Shown one piece after another: positions 11,376 to 25,716 of a DNA stretch of 64,000 nucleotides. This DNA is from Curtobacterium sp. Leaf183 (GTDB lineage: Bacteria; Actinomycetota; Actinomycetes; Actinomycetales; Microbacteriaceae), in NCBI RefSeq assembly GCF_001424385.1, contig NZ_LMPO01000009.1:81624-145623 (forward strand), given 5' to 3'. How positions within the stretch are numbered: the first letter of the stretch is position 1; each line of letters opens with the position of its first letter. A program made the translations under genes and the position numbers. The notes under the pieces were generated by a model that was given only the letters and a program-made list of their open reading frames with translations, was not told the DNA's origin and did no database searches.

Positions 11376-11381
11376 TAGGGT
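11376..11381 (+). promoter_or_regulatory. -10 element (TAGGGT) for rpe
   Basis: TAGGGT, six bases, then the GTG of rpe at 11388. No ribosome binding site is present, so a leaderless mRNA is likely. Confidence 0.5.
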
Positions 11382-11387
11382 TGCCGC

Positions 11388-12053
11388 GTGACGATCCGCA
11401 TCTCGCCGAGCATCCTGTCCGCCGACTTCGCGAACCTCGAGCGGGAGCTCGAGCGCATCACGACCGCCGACATGGTGCACGTCGACGTGATGGACAACCA
11501 CTTCGTCCCGAACCTGACCCTGGGCCTGCCGATCGTGCAGCGCCTGCAAGAGGTGTCGCCGGTGCCGCTCGACGTGCACCTGATGATCACCGACGCCGAC
11601 ACCCAGGCCCCGAAGTACGCCGAGACGGGTGCGGCCAGCGTCACGTTCCACTACGAGGCGGCGACCGACGCCCTCGCAACCGCCGCGGCGATCCGGTCGA
11701 ACGGTGCCCGTGCCGCCGTCGCGCTCAAGCCCGGTACCCCGGTCACGCAGGTCCTGCGACACCTGGACGCCTTCGACATGGTCCTGCTCATGACCGTTGA
11801 GCCCGGGTTCGGCGGCCAGTCGTTCATGCCGTCGGTCATGCCCAAGCTCGCCGACGCGCGCGCGGCGGTCGACGCCTCGGGGCTCGACGTCTGGCTCGAG
11901 GTCGACGGCGGCATCGCGGTCGACACGGTGCCGACAGCGGTGCAGAGCGGTGCCGACACGCTGGTCGCGGGCTCGGCGGTGTACGGCGGCGAGCCGGCGG
12001 CGCGCATCCAGGACCTCCGGGACGCGGCGCAGCGGGCGCTCGCGGGACGGTAG
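11388..12053 (+). CDS. rpe: ribulose-phosphate 3-epimerase
   Basis: Interconverts ribulose 5-phosphate and xylulose 5-phosphate in the pentose phosphate pathway. The 221-residue TIM barrel shows ISPSILSADFANLERELE at the N-terminus, MVHVDVMDNHFVPNLTLG with the catalytic Asp, PLDVHLMI, and the phosphate-binding segment near VAGSAVYGG at the end. It is the first gene of the rpe-hisE-hisG stretch; its TAG stop is embedded in the hisE -10 candidate. Confidence 0.96.
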   Translation: MTIRISPSILSADFANLERELERITTADMVHVDVMDNHFVPNLTLGLPIVQRLQEVSPVPLDVHLMITDADTQAPKYAETGAASVTFHYEAATDALATAAAIRSNGARAAVALKPGTPVTQVLRHLDAFDMVLLMTVEPGFGGQSFMPSVMPKLADARAAVDASGLDVWLEVDGGIAVDTVPTAVQSGADTLVAGSAVYGGEPAARIQDLRDAAQRALAGR

Positions 12054-12056
12054 CCT
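12051..12056 (+). promoter_or_regulatory. -10 element (TAGCCT) for hisE
   Basis: TAGCCT begins with the rpe stop codon and ends six bases before the hisE GTG. It would let the his block be transcribed separately from rpe. Confidence 0.4.
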
Positions 12057-12062
12057 GGGACG

Positions 12063-12326
12063 GTGAAGACGTTCGACGACCTGTTCGCGGAGCTGACCGA
12101 CAAGGCCGCCGCGCGCCCCGAGGGCTCCGGCACCGTCGCCGAACTGGACGCCGGCGTGCACCAGATCGGCAAGAAGATCGTGGAAGAGGCGGCCGAGGTC
12201 TGGATGGCCGCCGAGTACGAGGGCGACGAGCGCACGGCAGAGGAGATCTCCCAGCTCGTCTACCACCTGCAGGTCCTGATGATCGCCAAGGGCCTGACCC
12301 CGGCCGACGTCTGGCGACATCTGTAG
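12063..12326 (+). CDS. hisE: phosphoribosyl-ATP pyrophosphatase
   Basis: Hydrolyses phosphoribosyl-ATP to phosphoribosyl-AMP, step 2 of histidine synthesis. The 87-residue all-alpha protein has the MazG-like metal site in [18 protein letters not shown] and ends in the typical VWRHL. It is monofunctional; the next activity, HisI, is a separate gene here. It directly precedes hisG, the usual actinobacterial pairing. Confidence 0.95.
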   Translation: MKTFDDLFAELTDKAAARPEGSGTVAELDAGVHQIGKKIVEEAAEVWMAAEYEGDERTAEEISQLVYHLQVLMIAKGLTPADVWRHL

Positions 12327-12390
12327 GACGCGCCCCGGCGCACCCGACAGAGCAGTCACCGACCCAGCCGACCAGAAAGCAGACCCCCTG

Positions 12391-13230
12391 ATGCTCCGCA
12401 TCGCCGTGCCCAACAAGGGCTCCCTCTCCGAGACCGCCTCCGAGATGCTGCGCGAGGCCGGGTACGCCGGTCGCCGTGACCCGAAGGCACTCCACCTGCT
12501 CGACGAGCGCAACGGCGTCGAGTTCTTCTTCCTCCGGCCGCGCGACATCGCCACCTACGTCGGATCCGGTGCCCTCGACGTCGGCATCACCGGCCGCGAC
12601 CTGCTGCTCGACTCCGGGTCCCTGGCGCACGAGGTCGACGCGCTCGGGTTCGCCGACTCGACGTTCCGGTTCGCGGGCACCCCGGGGCGCTTCTCGTCGC
12701 TGCAGGACCTCGAGGGCGTCCGCGTCGCCACCAGCTACCCGGGTCTCGTGGGGGAGTTCCTCGGCCGGCACGGGGTGACCGCCACGCTCGTCAAGCTCGA
12801 CGGCGCGGTCGAGAGCGCCGTGCGACTCGGGGTCGCCGACGCCGTGGCCGACGTCGTCTCGACCGGCAGCACCCTCAGGGCGGCCGGTCTCGAGATCTTC
12901 GGGCCGGTCATCCTCGAGTCGACCGCGCTGCTCATCACCACCGACGAGACCATCCCGGGCATCGACGTCCTGCGTCGCCGCCTGCAGGGCGTGCTGGTCG
13001 CCCGTGGCTACGTCATGCTCGACTACGACATCCCCACGGCACTGCTCGAACAGGCGACGGCCGTCGCATCGGGCATCGAGTCGCCCACCGTGTCGCCGCT
13101 GCACGGCCGCGACTGGTCCGCGGTGCGCGTGATGATCCCGCGCGACGACGCGAACCTGATCATGGACGCGCTCTACGACCTGGGCGCCCGCGCGATCCTG
13201 GTCAGCCCGATCCACGCCGCACGCCTGTGA
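12391..13230 (+). CDS. hisG: ATP phosphoribosyltransferase (long form)
   Basis: Commits ATP and PRPP to histidine synthesis. At 279 residues it is the long, hexameric form: a catalytic half opening with [16 protein letters not shown] and containing the PRPP loop region [14 protein letters not shown], then a C-terminal PII-like regulatory domain (about residues 205-279) that binds histidine for feedback inhibition. A 64-bp gap separates it from hisE; it overlaps hisF by GTGA. Confidence 0.96.
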   Translation: MLRIAVPNKGSLSETASEMLREAGYAGRRDPKALHLLDERNGVEFFFLRPRDIATYVGSGALDVGITGRDLLLDSGSLAHEVDALGFADSTFRFAGTPGRFSSLQDLEGVRVATSYPGLVGEFLGRHGVTATLVKLDGAVESAVRLGVADAVADVVSTGSTLRAAGLEIFGPVILESTALLITTDETIPGIDVLRRRLQGVLVARGYVMLDYDIPTALLEQATAVASGIESPTVSPLHGRDWSAVRVMIPRDDANLIMDALYDLGARAILVSPIHAARL

Positions 13231-14015
13231 GCGGCACGGTCGGCGGTCCCCGCGGCGGTGTCGCCGTGCGCGTCGTCCCGTGCCTCGACGTGTCGGACGG
13301 TCGCGTCGTCAAGGGCGTCAACTTCCTCGACCTGCAGGACGCCGGCGACCCGGTCGAGCTGGCGGCGCGCTACTACGAGCAGGGCGCCGACGAGCTGACG
13401 TTCCTCGACGTGGGGGCCACGGTCGAGAACCGCTCGACGATGTACGAGACCGTCACCCGCACGGCCGAGCAGGTCTTCATCCCGCTCACCGTCGGCGGCG
13501 GGGTCCGCAGCGTCGACGACGTCTCGCGGCTGCAGCAGTGCGGCGCGGACAAGATCGGCGTGAACAGCGCCGCGATCGCCCGGCCCGACCTGGTGGGGGA
13601 GATCGCGGACCGCTTCGGTGCCCAGGCCGTGGTCCTGTCGCTCGACGTCAAGCGCTCGGACCGGATGCCGTCCGGGTTCGTCGTCACGACGCACGGTGGT
13701 CGCACCGAGTCCGACCTCGACGCGGTCCGGTGGGCCGCCGAGGCCGTCGACCGGGGCGCGGGCGAGCTGCTGGTCAACTCGATCGACGCCGACGGCACGA
13801 AGAACGGCTTCGACCTCGAACTGGTCCGTGCCGTCCGAGCCGTGTCGAGCGTCCCGGTCATCGCATCGGGTGGAGCGGGGCTCGTCGAGCACTTCGCGCC
13901 GGCGGTCGACGCCGGCGCCGACGCGGTGCTGGCGGCGAGCGTGTTCCACCGTGGCGAGATGACCATCGGCGACGTCAAGGACGCCCTGCGGGAGTCCGGG
14001 CACGCCGTACGCTAG
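13227..14015 (+). CDS. hisF: imidazole glycerol phosphate synthase cyclase subunit
   Basis: The (beta-alpha)8 cyclase subunit that forms imidazole glycerol phosphate and AICAR using ammonia from HisH. It has [18 protein letters not shown] with the catalytic Asp, [21 protein letters not shown], and the second catalytic Asp in [13 protein letters not shown]. HisF usually begins right before the PCLDV block, so the first ~11 residues may be a natural extension; the GTG chosen overlaps the hisG stop. hisH and hisA are not in this window. Confidence 0.96.
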   Translation: MSGTVGGPRGGVAVRVVPCLDVSDGRVVKGVNFLDLQDAGDPVELAARYYEQGADELTFLDVGATVENRSTMYETVTRTAEQVFIPLTVGGGVRSVDDVSRLQQCGADKIGVNSAAIARPDLVGEIADRFGAQAVVLSLDVKRSDRMPSGFVVTTHGGRTESDLDAVRWAAEAVDRGAGELLVNSIDADGTKNGFDLELVRAVRAVSSVPVIASGGAGLVEHFAPAVDAGADAVLAASVFHRGEMTIGDVKDALRESGHAVR

Positions 14016-14022
14016 GAGCCTC

Positions 14023-14430
14023 ATGACCGACAGCACCAGCACCAGCACCGACGCGGTCCTCGACCGTGCGCGCTTCGGTGCGGACGGGCTGCTCCCGGCA
14101 GTCGTGCAAGAGGAAGCGTCGAAGGACGTCCTCATGCTCGGCTGGATGGACCGCGAAGCCCTCCGCCGCACCCTGACCGAGGGGCGGGTGACCTTCTGGT
14201 CCCGCTCGCGGCAGGAGTACTGGCGGAAGGGCGACACCTCGGGGCACGCCCAGTACGTGCGTGCCGCCGCGCTGGACTGCGACGACGACACCCTGCTCGT
14301 GACCGTGCAGCAGGTGGGCGCGGCGTGCCACACCGGCGCGCACCGCTGCTTCGACGTCGATCCGCTCGACCCGGTCACCGCGACCGCACCCGAGGCGACC
14401 CCGGCCGACACGGCGGGGGCGACCCGATGA
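14023..14430 (+). CDS. hisI: phosphoribosyl-AMP cyclohydrolase
   Basis: Opens the adenine ring of phosphoribosyl-AMP, step 3 of histidine synthesis. The 135-residue protein carries VLMLGWMDREALRRTLTEG, WSRSRQEYWRKGDTSGH and the metal-site cysteines and aspartates in ALDCDDDTLLVTVQQ and CHTGAHRCF. AGGAG at 14014-14018 supports the ATG. Its end overlaps trpE by ATGA, linking the histidine and tryptophan blocks. Confidence 0.96.
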   Translation: MTDSTSTSTDAVLDRARFGADGLLPAVVQEEASKDVLMLGWMDREALRRTLTEGRVTFWSRSRQEYWRKGDTSGHAQYVRAAALDCDDDTLLVTVQQVGAACHTGAHRCFDVDPLDPVTATAPEATPADTAGATR

Positions 14431-15992
14431 CGAACGCGACCACCGCGCCGTCCGCCACGGTCCCCGACAAGCCGCACACGACCTCCCGTCCGGAGTTCGA
14501 CGACCTGGTGGCGGACGGCCACCGCGTCGTCCCCGTCGTCCGGGCGCTCTACGGCGACAGCGAGACACCGGTCGGGGTCTACCGCAAGCTCGCCGACGGG
14601 CGTCCCGGTTCGTTCCTGCTCGAGTCCGCCGGCCAGGGCGGCCTGTGGTCGCGCTGGTCGTTCGTCGGCGTCCGCAGCTTCGGCGTCCTGACCCAGGACG
14701 GCGACCGCGCCGCCTGGATCGACACCGGCATGAGCGCCGAGCGCGCCGTCGGTTCGCTCGACGGCGCGCCGCTCCAGGTCCTCGCGCGCCTGCACGAGCG
14801 CTGGGCCACGCCGCGCGTCCCCGGCACACCGCCGCTGGTCGGCGGGACGGTCGGGTTCATCGGATGGGAGGCCGTGCGCCAGCTCGAGCACCTGCCGAAC
14901 GTCCCCGCTGCGGACTTCGACGTGCCCGGACAGTCACTGGCCTTCGTCGCCGAGATGGCCGCGCTCGACCACCGCACCGGGCTGGTCCTGCTCGTCGCCA
15001 GCGCGCTCAACGACGGCACGGACGACGCCGACGCACTCTGGACCGGCGCGCAGCAGCGACTCGACCGGATGCAGGCCGACCTGGTGCAGCCGACCCCGGC
15101 CACCGTGGCACAGGCCTTCGACATCGCCGACCCCACACCGACGCACCGCACCACCCCCGAGGACTACATGGCGTCCGTGGTCCGGTCGAAGGACTTCATC
15201 CGTGACGGCGACGTGTTCCAGGTCGTCATCTCGCAGCGCTTCGACCACGAGGTGACGGCGGACCCGATCGACGTCTACCGCGTCCTGCGCACGCTGAACC
15301 CCAGCCCGTACATGTACTTCCTGTCGATGGAGGACACCGCGGGCAAGCCGTTCTGGATCGTCGGCGCCTCGCCCGAGGCCCTCGTGAAGGTGCAGGACGG
15401 CCGGGCCATCACGCACCCGATCGCCGGGTCGCGTCCGCGCGGTGCCACCCCGGAAGAGGACGTCCGCTTCGGTGCGGACCTGCTCGAGGACCCCAAGGAG
15501 CGCGCCGAGCACCTGATGCTCGTCGACCTGTCGCGCAACGACCTGCAGAAGGTCTGCGAACCGGGCACCGTCGCGGTGACCGAGTTCATGACGGTCGAGC
15601 GCTTCAGCCACATCATGCACCTGGTGTCGAGCGTCGAAGGGGTCGTCCGGCCGGGCCAGTCCGCCATCGACGTCTTCCGCGCGACCTTCCCCGCCGGCAC
15701 CCTGTCCGGTGCGCCGAAGCCGCGGGCCCTCGAGATCATCGACGAGCTCGAACCGGCCAAGCGCGGCGCGTACGCCGGCGTGGTCGGCTACTTCGACTTC
15801 GCCGGCGATGCCGACCTGGCAATCGCGATCCGCACCGCCCTGATCCAGGACGGCATCGCTCGCGTGCAGGCCGGCGCGGGTCTGGTCGCCGACTCGGACC
15901 CGGCCACCGAGCACGCCGAGGCCGTCAACAAGGCGGCCGCGCCGCTCCGGGCGGTCGCCACCGCGAACCGGATGCGCGAGGTCCGCTCGTGA
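14427..15992 (+). CDS. trpE: anthranilate synthase component I
   Basis: Converts chorismate to anthranilate, using ammonia from TrpG, which is not in this window. The 521-residue protein has the chorismate-binding domain with ITHPIAGSRPRGATPEED, LVDLSRNDLQ and FPAGTLSGAPKPRALEII. The ATG at 14427 overlaps the hisI stop; longer in-frame readings would run into hisI. I see no leader peptide or attenuator, because there is no gap before the gene. Confidence 0.96.
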   Translation: MTNATTAPSATVPDKPHTTSRPEFDDLVADGHRVVPVVRALYGDSETPVGVYRKLADGRPGSFLLESAGQGGLWSRWSFVGVRSFGVLTQDGDRAAWIDTGMSAERAVGSLDGAPLQVLARLHERWATPRVPGTPPLVGGTVGFIGWEAVRQLEHLPNVPAADFDVPGQSLAFVAEMAALDHRTGLVLLVASALNDGTDDADALWTGAQQRLDRMQADLVQPTPATVAQAFDIADPTPTHRTTPEDYMASVVRSKDFIRDGDVFQVVISQRFDHEVTADPIDVYRVLRTLNPSPYMYFLSMEDTAGKPFWIVGASPEALVKVQDGRAITHPIAGSRPRGATPEEDVRFGADLLEDPKERAEHLMLVDLSRNDLQKVCEPGTVAVTEFMTVERFSHIMHLVSSVEGVVRPGQSAIDVFRATFPAGTLSGAPKPRALEIIDELEPAKRGAYAGVVGYFDFAGDADLAIAIRTALIQDGIARVQAGAGLVADSDPATEHAEAVNKAAAPLRAVATANRMREVRS

Positions 15993-16699
15993 AGCGGCTG
16001 CGGTCGCGTCCGCTCGTGGTCCTCCTCGGGCTCGTCGTCGCCGGCATCGTGATGCTGTCCTGGACCCAGACCTGGTTCACCGTGCACCTCGACGCGGCCG
16101 CGGCGGTCTCGTCCACGGTGGTCGCCGACGGGTCGGCGGCGGTGCCGCAGTTCACGGCGCTGGCGATCGCGTCGCTGGCGCTGTTCCTCGCGATGACCAT
16201 CGCCGGACGCGTCGTCCGTGTCGTCCTCGCGGTCATCCAGGTCCTGCTCGGGATAGGCATCGTCGTCTCCGGCATCAGCGCCCTGGCCGACCCGGTCGGC
16301 GCGGCGAAGGGCGCGATCGGCGACGTCGCCGGGGTGAGCGATCTGTCCGCCGTGCGTCGCATCGTCACGACCGTCGACGTCTCCGCGTGGCCGGTCGTGG
16401 GGATCGTCGGTGGGGTGCTCGCGGCGCTGCTCGGGGTCCTCGTCCTGGTGGTCCAGGGCTCCTGGCCCGGGCCGAGTCGCAAGTACGCGGCGTCGCCGAC
16501 CGAGACCGCTCCGAAGGCCCCGGTGCAGCGCGACGCGATCGTCGACTGGGACGACCTGAGCGCCGGTGTCGACCCCACGGACGCGGCGCCGGGCACGTCG
16601 CCGCTGTCGGTGTCCGCTCCGGACGACACGGTAGGATCGGAGTCGCGTCGTTCGACCGACGACGCACCCGACCACGAGGAGCACCGTGAGCACCACTGA
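15989..16699 (+). CDS. Trp biosynthesis-associated membrane protein
   Basis: A 236-residue membrane protein with about four hydrophobic segments (near residues 9-26, 50-68, 75-98 and 130-155) and a long polar, Asp/Ser-rich cytoplasmic tail. Position between trpE and trpC, size and opening (RPLVVLLGLVVAG, then SWTQTWFTVH) match the conserved actinobacterial family named for its place in the tryptophan operon. Function is unknown. GTGA overlap with trpE; its 3' end overlaps the next gene by 14 bases. Confidence 0.85.
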   Translation: MKRLRSRPLVVLLGLVVAGIVMLSWTQTWFTVHLDAAAAVSSTVVADGSAAVPQFTALAIASLALFLAMTIAGRVVRVVLAVIQVLLGIGIVVSGISALADPVGAAKGAIGDVAGVSDLSAVRRIVTTVDVSAWPVVGIVGGVLAALLGVLVLVVQGSWPGPSRKYAASPTETAPKAPVQRDAIVDWDDLSAGVDPTDAAPGTSPLSVSAPDDTVGSESRRSTDDAPDHEEHREHH

Positions 16700-16925
16700 G
16701 CCCGCAGAACTCGGCGAAGGCCACTCGCCGGCAGCCTGGACGTCCGTCATCATCATGCTGGTGGGCTTCACGATCGGCACGCTCTGCTTCTGGTTCGACA
16801 TCGTCTGGGGCGTCTGGGCCTCGGCCGCCATCGTCGTGATCGGGCTCATCGTCGGCTGGGTGATGGGCAGGGCCGGGTACGGCGTCAACGGTCCGAAGTA
16901 CGTCTCCAAGCACCACAACGAGTAG
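16686..16925 (+). CDS. small HGxxPAAW-type membrane protein
   Basis: A 79-residue protein with two hydrophobic helices (about 17-37 and 41-62) and the sequence EGHSPAAW before the first helix. This matches the small actinobacterial family found in trp operons whose hallmark is HGxxPAAW, with Glu in place of the first His here. Its function is not known. It overlaps the upstream gene and is followed within eight bases by trpC, so co-expression is almost certain. Confidence 0.8.
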   Translation: MSTTEPAELGEGHSPAAWTSVIIMLVGFTIGTLCFWFDIVWGVWASAAIVVIGLIVGWVMGRAGYGVNGPKYVSKHHNE

Positions 16926-16932
16926 GCCGCGC

Positions 16933-17715
16933 ATGCCCAACGTGCTCGAGACCCTCGTCGCGGGCGCGCTCGAGGACGCAGCCGCCCGCCGCGTCGACCG
17001 CCCGTACTCCGACGTCGAACGTGACCTCGACCGTGTCACTTCGCCGCTCGACGCCCTCGACTTCCTGGCACCCGGCGACCGCGTCAAGGTCCTCGCCGAG
17101 GTCAAGCGTGCCAGCCCGTCGCGCGGGTCGATGGCGCCGATCACCGACCCGGCCGGTCTCGCCGCGGACTACGAACGCGGTGGCGCGTCGGCGATAAGCG
17201 TCCTGACCGAGGGGCGCAAGTTCCTCGGCTCGCTCGCCGACCTCGAGGCCGTCAAGGCGCGCGTGTCGGTCCCGGTGCTCCGCAAGGACTTCATCGCAGA
17301 CCCGTACCAGGTCGTCGAGGCCCGGGCGTCCGGCGCCGACGTGGTGCTCCTCATCGTCGCGGCGCTCGAGCAGCAGCAGCTGGTCGAGCTCCACGAGCTG
17401 GCCGAACAGCTCGGCATGCGTGTCCTGGTCGAGGCCCACTCGGGCGACGAGGTCTCGCGTGGGCTGGACGCCGGTGCCCGCATCCTCGGCGTGAACGCCC
17501 GCGACCTCACCGACTTCTCGCTCGACCGCGACCTGTTCGGCTCCCTGGCCGACCGGATCCCCGACGGGGTCGTCCGTGTCGCCGAGTCCGCCGTCACCGG
17601 CCCCGCCGACGTGGCGCACTACCGCCGCGCCGGAGCTGACGTCGTCCTGGTGGGCGAAGCACTCGTCACCGGTGCCGACCCCGCCGCTGCACTCGCGTCG
17701 TTCCTCGACGCCTGA
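16933..17715 (+). CDS. trpC: indole-3-glycerol phosphate synthase
   Basis: Closes the indole ring from CdRP. The 260-residue TIM barrel has the catalytic lysine block [54 protein letters not shown], and the phosphate-binding end [10 protein letters not shown]. It is monofunctional, with no fused PRAI domain, as usual in actinobacteria. Confidence 0.97.
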   Translation: MPNVLETLVAGALEDAAARRVDRPYSDVERDLDRVTSPLDALDFLAPGDRVKVLAEVKRASPSRGSMAPITDPAGLAADYERGGASAISVLTEGRKFLGSLADLEAVKARVSVPVLRKDFIADPYQVVEARASGADVVLLIVAALEQQQLVELHELAEQLGMRVLVEAHSGDEVSRGLDAGARILGVNARDLTDFSLDRDLFGSLADRIPDGVVRVAESAVTGPADVAHYRRAGADVVLVGEALVTGADPAAALASFLDA

Positions 17716-17761
17716 CACCTCGATGGTCCGGCCACGAGCCGGACTCGTCTGGAGCACCAAC

Positions 17762-18976
17762 GTGACCTCACTCCGTGACCTGCACGGTCCGTACTTCGGC
17801 GACTTCGGCGGACGCTTCGTCCCCGAGTCGCTCGTGCTGGCGCTCGACGAGCTCGAAGCGGCCTTCCGCGAGGCCTGGGCCGATCCCGCGTTCCACGCCG
17901 AGCTCGACGCCCTGCACCGCGACTACACCGGCCGACCCTCGATCATCACCGAGGTACCGCGGTTCGCCAAGCACGCCGGCGGTGCCCGGGTGATCCTCAA
18001 GCGCGAGGACCTCAACCACACCGGTTCGCACAAGATCAACAACGTGCTCGGCCAGGCACTGGTGGCGAAGCGCCTCGGCAAGACCCGGCTGATCGCCGAG
18101 ACCGGTGCGGGGCAGCACGGTGTCGCGACCGCGACGGCTGCCGCCCTGTTCGGCATGGACTGCGTCGTCTACATGGGCGCCGTCGACACCGAGCGACAGG
18201 CCCTCAACGTCGCCCGGATGCGGCTGCTCGGCGCCCAGGTGATCCCGGTCGAGACCGGCTCGCGCACGCTCAAGGACGCGATCAACGACGCCCTCCGCGA
18301 CTGGGTCGCGAACGTCGACTCGACGCACTACCTGCTCGGCACGGTCGCCGGCCCCCACCCGTTCCCGGAGATGGTCCGCGAGTTCCACAAGGTGATCGGC
18401 ATCGAGGCCCGCCAGCAGGTCCTCGACCTGGTCGGTCGGCTTCCCGACGCCGTCGCCGCGTGCGTCGGCGGCGGGTCGAACGCGATGGGCATCTTCGAGG
18501 CGTTCCTCGACGACGAGTCCGTCCGGCTGCTCGGCTACGAGGCCGGTGGCGACGGCGTCGAGACCGGTCGGCACGCCGCCAGCATCACGCTCGGGCGCGA
18601 AGGCGTGCTGCAGGGCGCCAAGTCCTACCTCATGCAGGACGAGGACGGCCAGACCATCGAGAGCCACAGCATCTCCGCCGGTCTCGACTACCCGAGCGTC
18701 GGACCGGAGCACGCGCACCTGGCGGCGATCGGCCGCGCCCAGTACGAACCGATCACGGACACCGAGGCGATGGAGGCGTTCCGGCTGCTCAGTCGCACCG
18801 AGGGCATCCTGCCCGCGATCGAGACGTCGCACGCCCTGGCCGGCGTGATGAAGCTCGGCCGGGAACTCGGGCCGGACGGGGTCATCCTCGTCAACATGTC
18901 CGGACGCGGCGACAAGGACGTGGCCACGGCCAGCCGGTACTTCGGTGTCCTCGACGAGACCGCGGTGCAGCTGTGA
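17762..18976 (+). CDS. trpB: tryptophan synthase beta chain
   Basis: PLP enzyme joining indole and serine to tryptophan. It carries [14 protein letters not shown] at the N-terminus, the PLP lysine in [26 protein letters not shown], and the phosphate-binding [10 protein letters not shown]. The GTG at 17762 is chosen because GGAG at 17751-17754 is well placed and the protein then starts [13 protein letters not shown] as expected; an ATG at 17723 would add 13 residues with no family support. Length 404 aa. Confidence 0.97.
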   Translation: MTSLRDLHGPYFGDFGGRFVPESLVLALDELEAAFREAWADPAFHAELDALHRDYTGRPSIITEVPRFAKHAGGARVILKREDLNHTGSHKINNVLGQALVAKRLGKTRLIAETGAGQHGVATATAAALFGMDCVVYMGAVDTERQALNVARMRLLGAQVIPVETGSRTLKDAINDALRDWVANVDSTHYLLGTVAGPHPFPEMVREFHKVIGIEARQQVLDLVGRLPDAVAACVGGGSNAMGIFEAFLDDESVRLLGYEAGGDGVETGRHAASITLGREGVLQGAKSYLMQDEDGQTIESHSISAGLDYPSVGPEHAHLAAIGRAQYEPITDTEAMEAFRLLSRTEGILPAIETSHALAGVMKLGRELGPDGVILVNMSGRGDKDVATASRYFGVLDETAVQL

Positions 18977-19764
18977 CCGCCCGGACCGTCGCGACGACGA
19001 TCGACCAGGCCAACGCCGACCGAGCCGGCGCGGTCGTCGGCTACCTGCCGGCTGGCTACCCCGACCTCGACACGAGCGTCGACGCGGCCGTGGCCCTCGC
19101 CGAGAACGGCGTCGACGTCATCGAGCTCGGACTGCCCTACTCCGACCCGGTCATGGACGGCCCGGTCATCCAGCGTGCGGCGGAGGAGAGCCTGGCCAAC
19201 GGCTTCCGTGTCGCGCAGGTCTTCGACGCGGTCCACCGGATCACCGAACGTGCCGACGTGCCGGTCCTGGTGATGACCTACTGGAACCCGGTCCTGCGGT
19301 ACGGGGTCGAGCGGTTCGCCGACGACCTGGTCGCCGCGGGCGCTGCCGGGCTGATCACGCCCGACCTGGTCCCCGACGAGGCCCGCGAGTGGATGGGCGC
19401 TTCCGAGCGCACCGGACTCGACCGCGTGTTCCTGGCCGCTCCGTCGTCGTCCGACGTCCGCATGAAGCAGGCCGTCGACTCCAGCCGTGGGTTCGTGTAC
19501 GCGGTCTCGACGATGGGTGTCACCGGTGCACGCGCGGGCGTCGACGTCGCCGCGCGCACCGTCGTGTCACGGCTCCGTGACGCGGGCGTCGCCCGGACGT
19601 GCGTGGGGCTCGGCATCTCGACGGCTGACCAGGTGACCGAGGTCCTCGAGTACGCCGACGGTGCCATCGTCGGGTCCGCCTTCGTCCGTGCCCTCGCCGA
19701 CCTCGGGGTGACCGGTGTCGGTCAGCGGGCCGCCGAGCTGTCGGCGGGTGCTGTGCGGCGCTGA
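18973..19764 (+). CDS. trpA: tryptophan synthase alpha chain
   Basis: Releases indole from indole-3-glycerol phosphate and channels it to TrpB. The 263-residue barrel contains [19 protein letters not shown] with the catalytic Asp region, [26 protein letters not shown] and [15 protein letters not shown] overlap with trpB ensures equimolar translation. It closes the tryptophan run; a strong hairpin follows 20 bases later. Confidence 0.97.
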   Translation: MTARTVATTIDQANADRAGAVVGYLPAGYPDLDTSVDAAVALAENGVDVIELGLPYSDPVMDGPVIQRAAEESLANGFRVAQVFDAVHRITERADVPVLVMTYWNPVLRYGVERFADDLVAAGAAGLITPDLVPDEAREWMGASERTGLDRVFLAAPSSSDVRMKQAVDSSRGFVYAVSTMGVTGARAGVDVAARTVVSRLRDAGVARTCVGLGISTADQVTEVLEYADGAIVGSAFVRALADLGVTGVGQRAAELSAGAVRR

Positions 19765-19784
19765 CGGTCCGTCACCGACCGACC

Positions 19785-19834
19785 GGGAGGCCCGGTGCGG
19801 GTGAGCAGTCCAGCTCACGAGCACCGGGCCTCCC
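19785..19834 (+). terminator. nested hairpin after trpA
   Basis: GGGAGGCCCGGTGC (19785-19798) and GCACCGGGCCTCCC (19821-19834) form a perfect 14-bp stem. Inside it GTGAGC and GCTCAC form a second 6-bp stem with a six-base loop. It probably ends the trp transcript before the separate lgt promoter. Confidence 0.75.
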
Positions 19835-19900
19835 GTCTCCTGCGCATCACGGTTTCCACAGACAGCCCCCGGCGGTTCCTGACCGGCGGGCCACCCGCGC

Positions 19901-19906
19901 TACAGT
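19901..19906 (+). promoter_or_regulatory. candidate -10 (TACAGT) for lgt
   Basis: TACAGT stands in the 134-bp gap between the trp terminator and lgt, about 62 bases before the ATG. A weak -35 (TTCCTG at 19876-19881) is 19 bases upstream. GAAAGG before the ATG serves as the ribosome binding site. Confidence 0.35.
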
Positions 19907-19968
19907 GATCCGGGGTCGACGCAACCGGATCGGCACCGACAGCTGCACTGAAAGGCGCCAGTTCCTCC

Positions 19969-20961
19969 ATGCCCCTCCTGAGCATCCCGAGCCCCAGCAC
20001 GGCCTGGCAGTACTTCGACCTGACCGCCTGGCTCCGTGACGTGTTCGGCTGGTCGCTGCCGCTCGACTTCCGCATCCACGCCTACGCGATCTGCATCCTG
20101 CTCGGGATCGTCGCCGCGGTGGTGGTCACGAACCGCCGGCTCAACGCCCGCGGCGTCGAGCGGTGGATCATCATCGACATCGCGATCTGGGCGGTGCCGT
20201 TCGGCATCGTCGGCGGCCGGTTGTTCCACGTGTTCACGCACGTCAGCGACTACTTCGGGCCCGGGCGCGACCCGCTGTCGTTCCTCTACATCTGGGAGGG
20301 CGGCCTGGCGATCTTCGGCGCGCTGATCCTCGGTTCCGTCGGTGCGTACTTCGGGTGCCGTCAGGTCGGGCTGCGGTTCACGGCGTTCCTCGACGCCGTC
20401 GCCCCGGCGATGCTGCTGGCCCAGGCGTTCGGACGCCTCGGCAACTACTTCAACCACGAGCTCTTCGGCATGCCGACCAGCCTGCCGTGGGGCCTGCAGA
20501 TCGAGTCGTCGAACGCCGCGTACCCGACCGGGCTGCCCGAGGGCACGCTCTTCCACCCGACGTTCCTGTACGAGATCATCTGGAACGTCATCGGGTTCGC
20601 GGTCATCATGCTGATCGACCGGAAGTTCCAGCTGCAGTGGGGCCGGGTCCTCTCGCTGTACCTGATCTGGTACGGCATCGGCCGGTCGGTCCTCGAGTCC
20701 ATCCGCGTCGACACGAGCGAGACCTTCTTCGGCATCCGGACGAACGTCTGGGCCTCGTTCGCGGCGATCATCATCGGGCTGGTCGTCTTCTACGTCCAGT
20801 CGAAGCGCCACACCGGCAAGGAACCCAGCGCCTACCTGCCGGGTCGCGAGCCGCGCTCGAAGACCGATGTAGACTCCGAGGACACCTACTCGGAGCACGA
20901 CGACGACGCACCCATCGCCGCCGGTTCCAGCTCGGTCGCCACAGCTGCCGACCGTTCCTGA
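19969..20961 (+). CDS. lgt: prolipoprotein diacylglyceryl transferase
   Basis: Transfers diacylglycerol from phosphatidylglycerol to the lipobox cysteine of prolipoproteins, in the cytoplasmic membrane. The 330-residue protein has about seven TM helices and the family blocks [23 protein letters not shown], the signature [15 protein letters not shown] and [11 protein letters not shown]. The last ~50 residues are a charged cytoplasmic tail. It is placed between trpA and gltB, as in many actinobacteria, but has its own upstream region. Confidence 0.95.
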   Translation: MPLLSIPSPSTAWQYFDLTAWLRDVFGWSLPLDFRIHAYAICILLGIVAAVVVTNRRLNARGVERWIIIDIAIWAVPFGIVGGRLFHVFTHVSDYFGPGRDPLSFLYIWEGGLAIFGALILGSVGAYFGCRQVGLRFTAFLDAVAPAMLLAQAFGRLGNYFNHELFGMPTSLPWGLQIESSNAAYPTGLPEGTLFHPTFLYEIIWNVIGFAVIMLIDRKFQLQWGRVLSLYLIWYGIGRSVLESIRVDTSETFFGIRTNVWASFAAIIIGLVVFYVQSKRHTGKEPSAYLPGREPRSKTDVDSEDTYSEHDDDAPIAAGSSSVATAADRS

Positions 20962-20985
20962 CGGCCCGGCCCCACGGGGTCGGAC

Positions 20986-21017
20986 GGTGGGCGAGCTCGA
21001 CTCCAGTCTCGCCCCAC
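20986..21017 (+). terminator. possible hairpin between lgt and gltB
   Basis: GGTGGGCGAG and CTCGCCCCAC pair with one bulged base around a 12-base loop. It lies 25 bases after lgt and 45 before gltB, so it could end lgt or be part of the gltB leader. Weak evidence. Confidence 0.3.
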
Positions 21018-21061
21018 GGCCATCGCTGCCCCTGTTCCACTCGCTCGTGAGGACGGTCCCC

Positions 21062-25675
<4,614 letters not shown>

Positions 25676-25716
25676 CTCCCTGACGACACACCAGACCGAC
25701 ACCCCGGAGGCAACAC

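Noticed and set aside
14400-14430. Tryptophan attenuator or leader peptide before trpE
   Set aside because: hisI and trpE overlap; there is no leader with Trp codons or competing hairpins.
17723-17761. Upstream ATG start for trpB
   Set aside because: It adds 13 residues unlike TrpB N-termini and has a worse ribosome binding site than the GTG at 17762.
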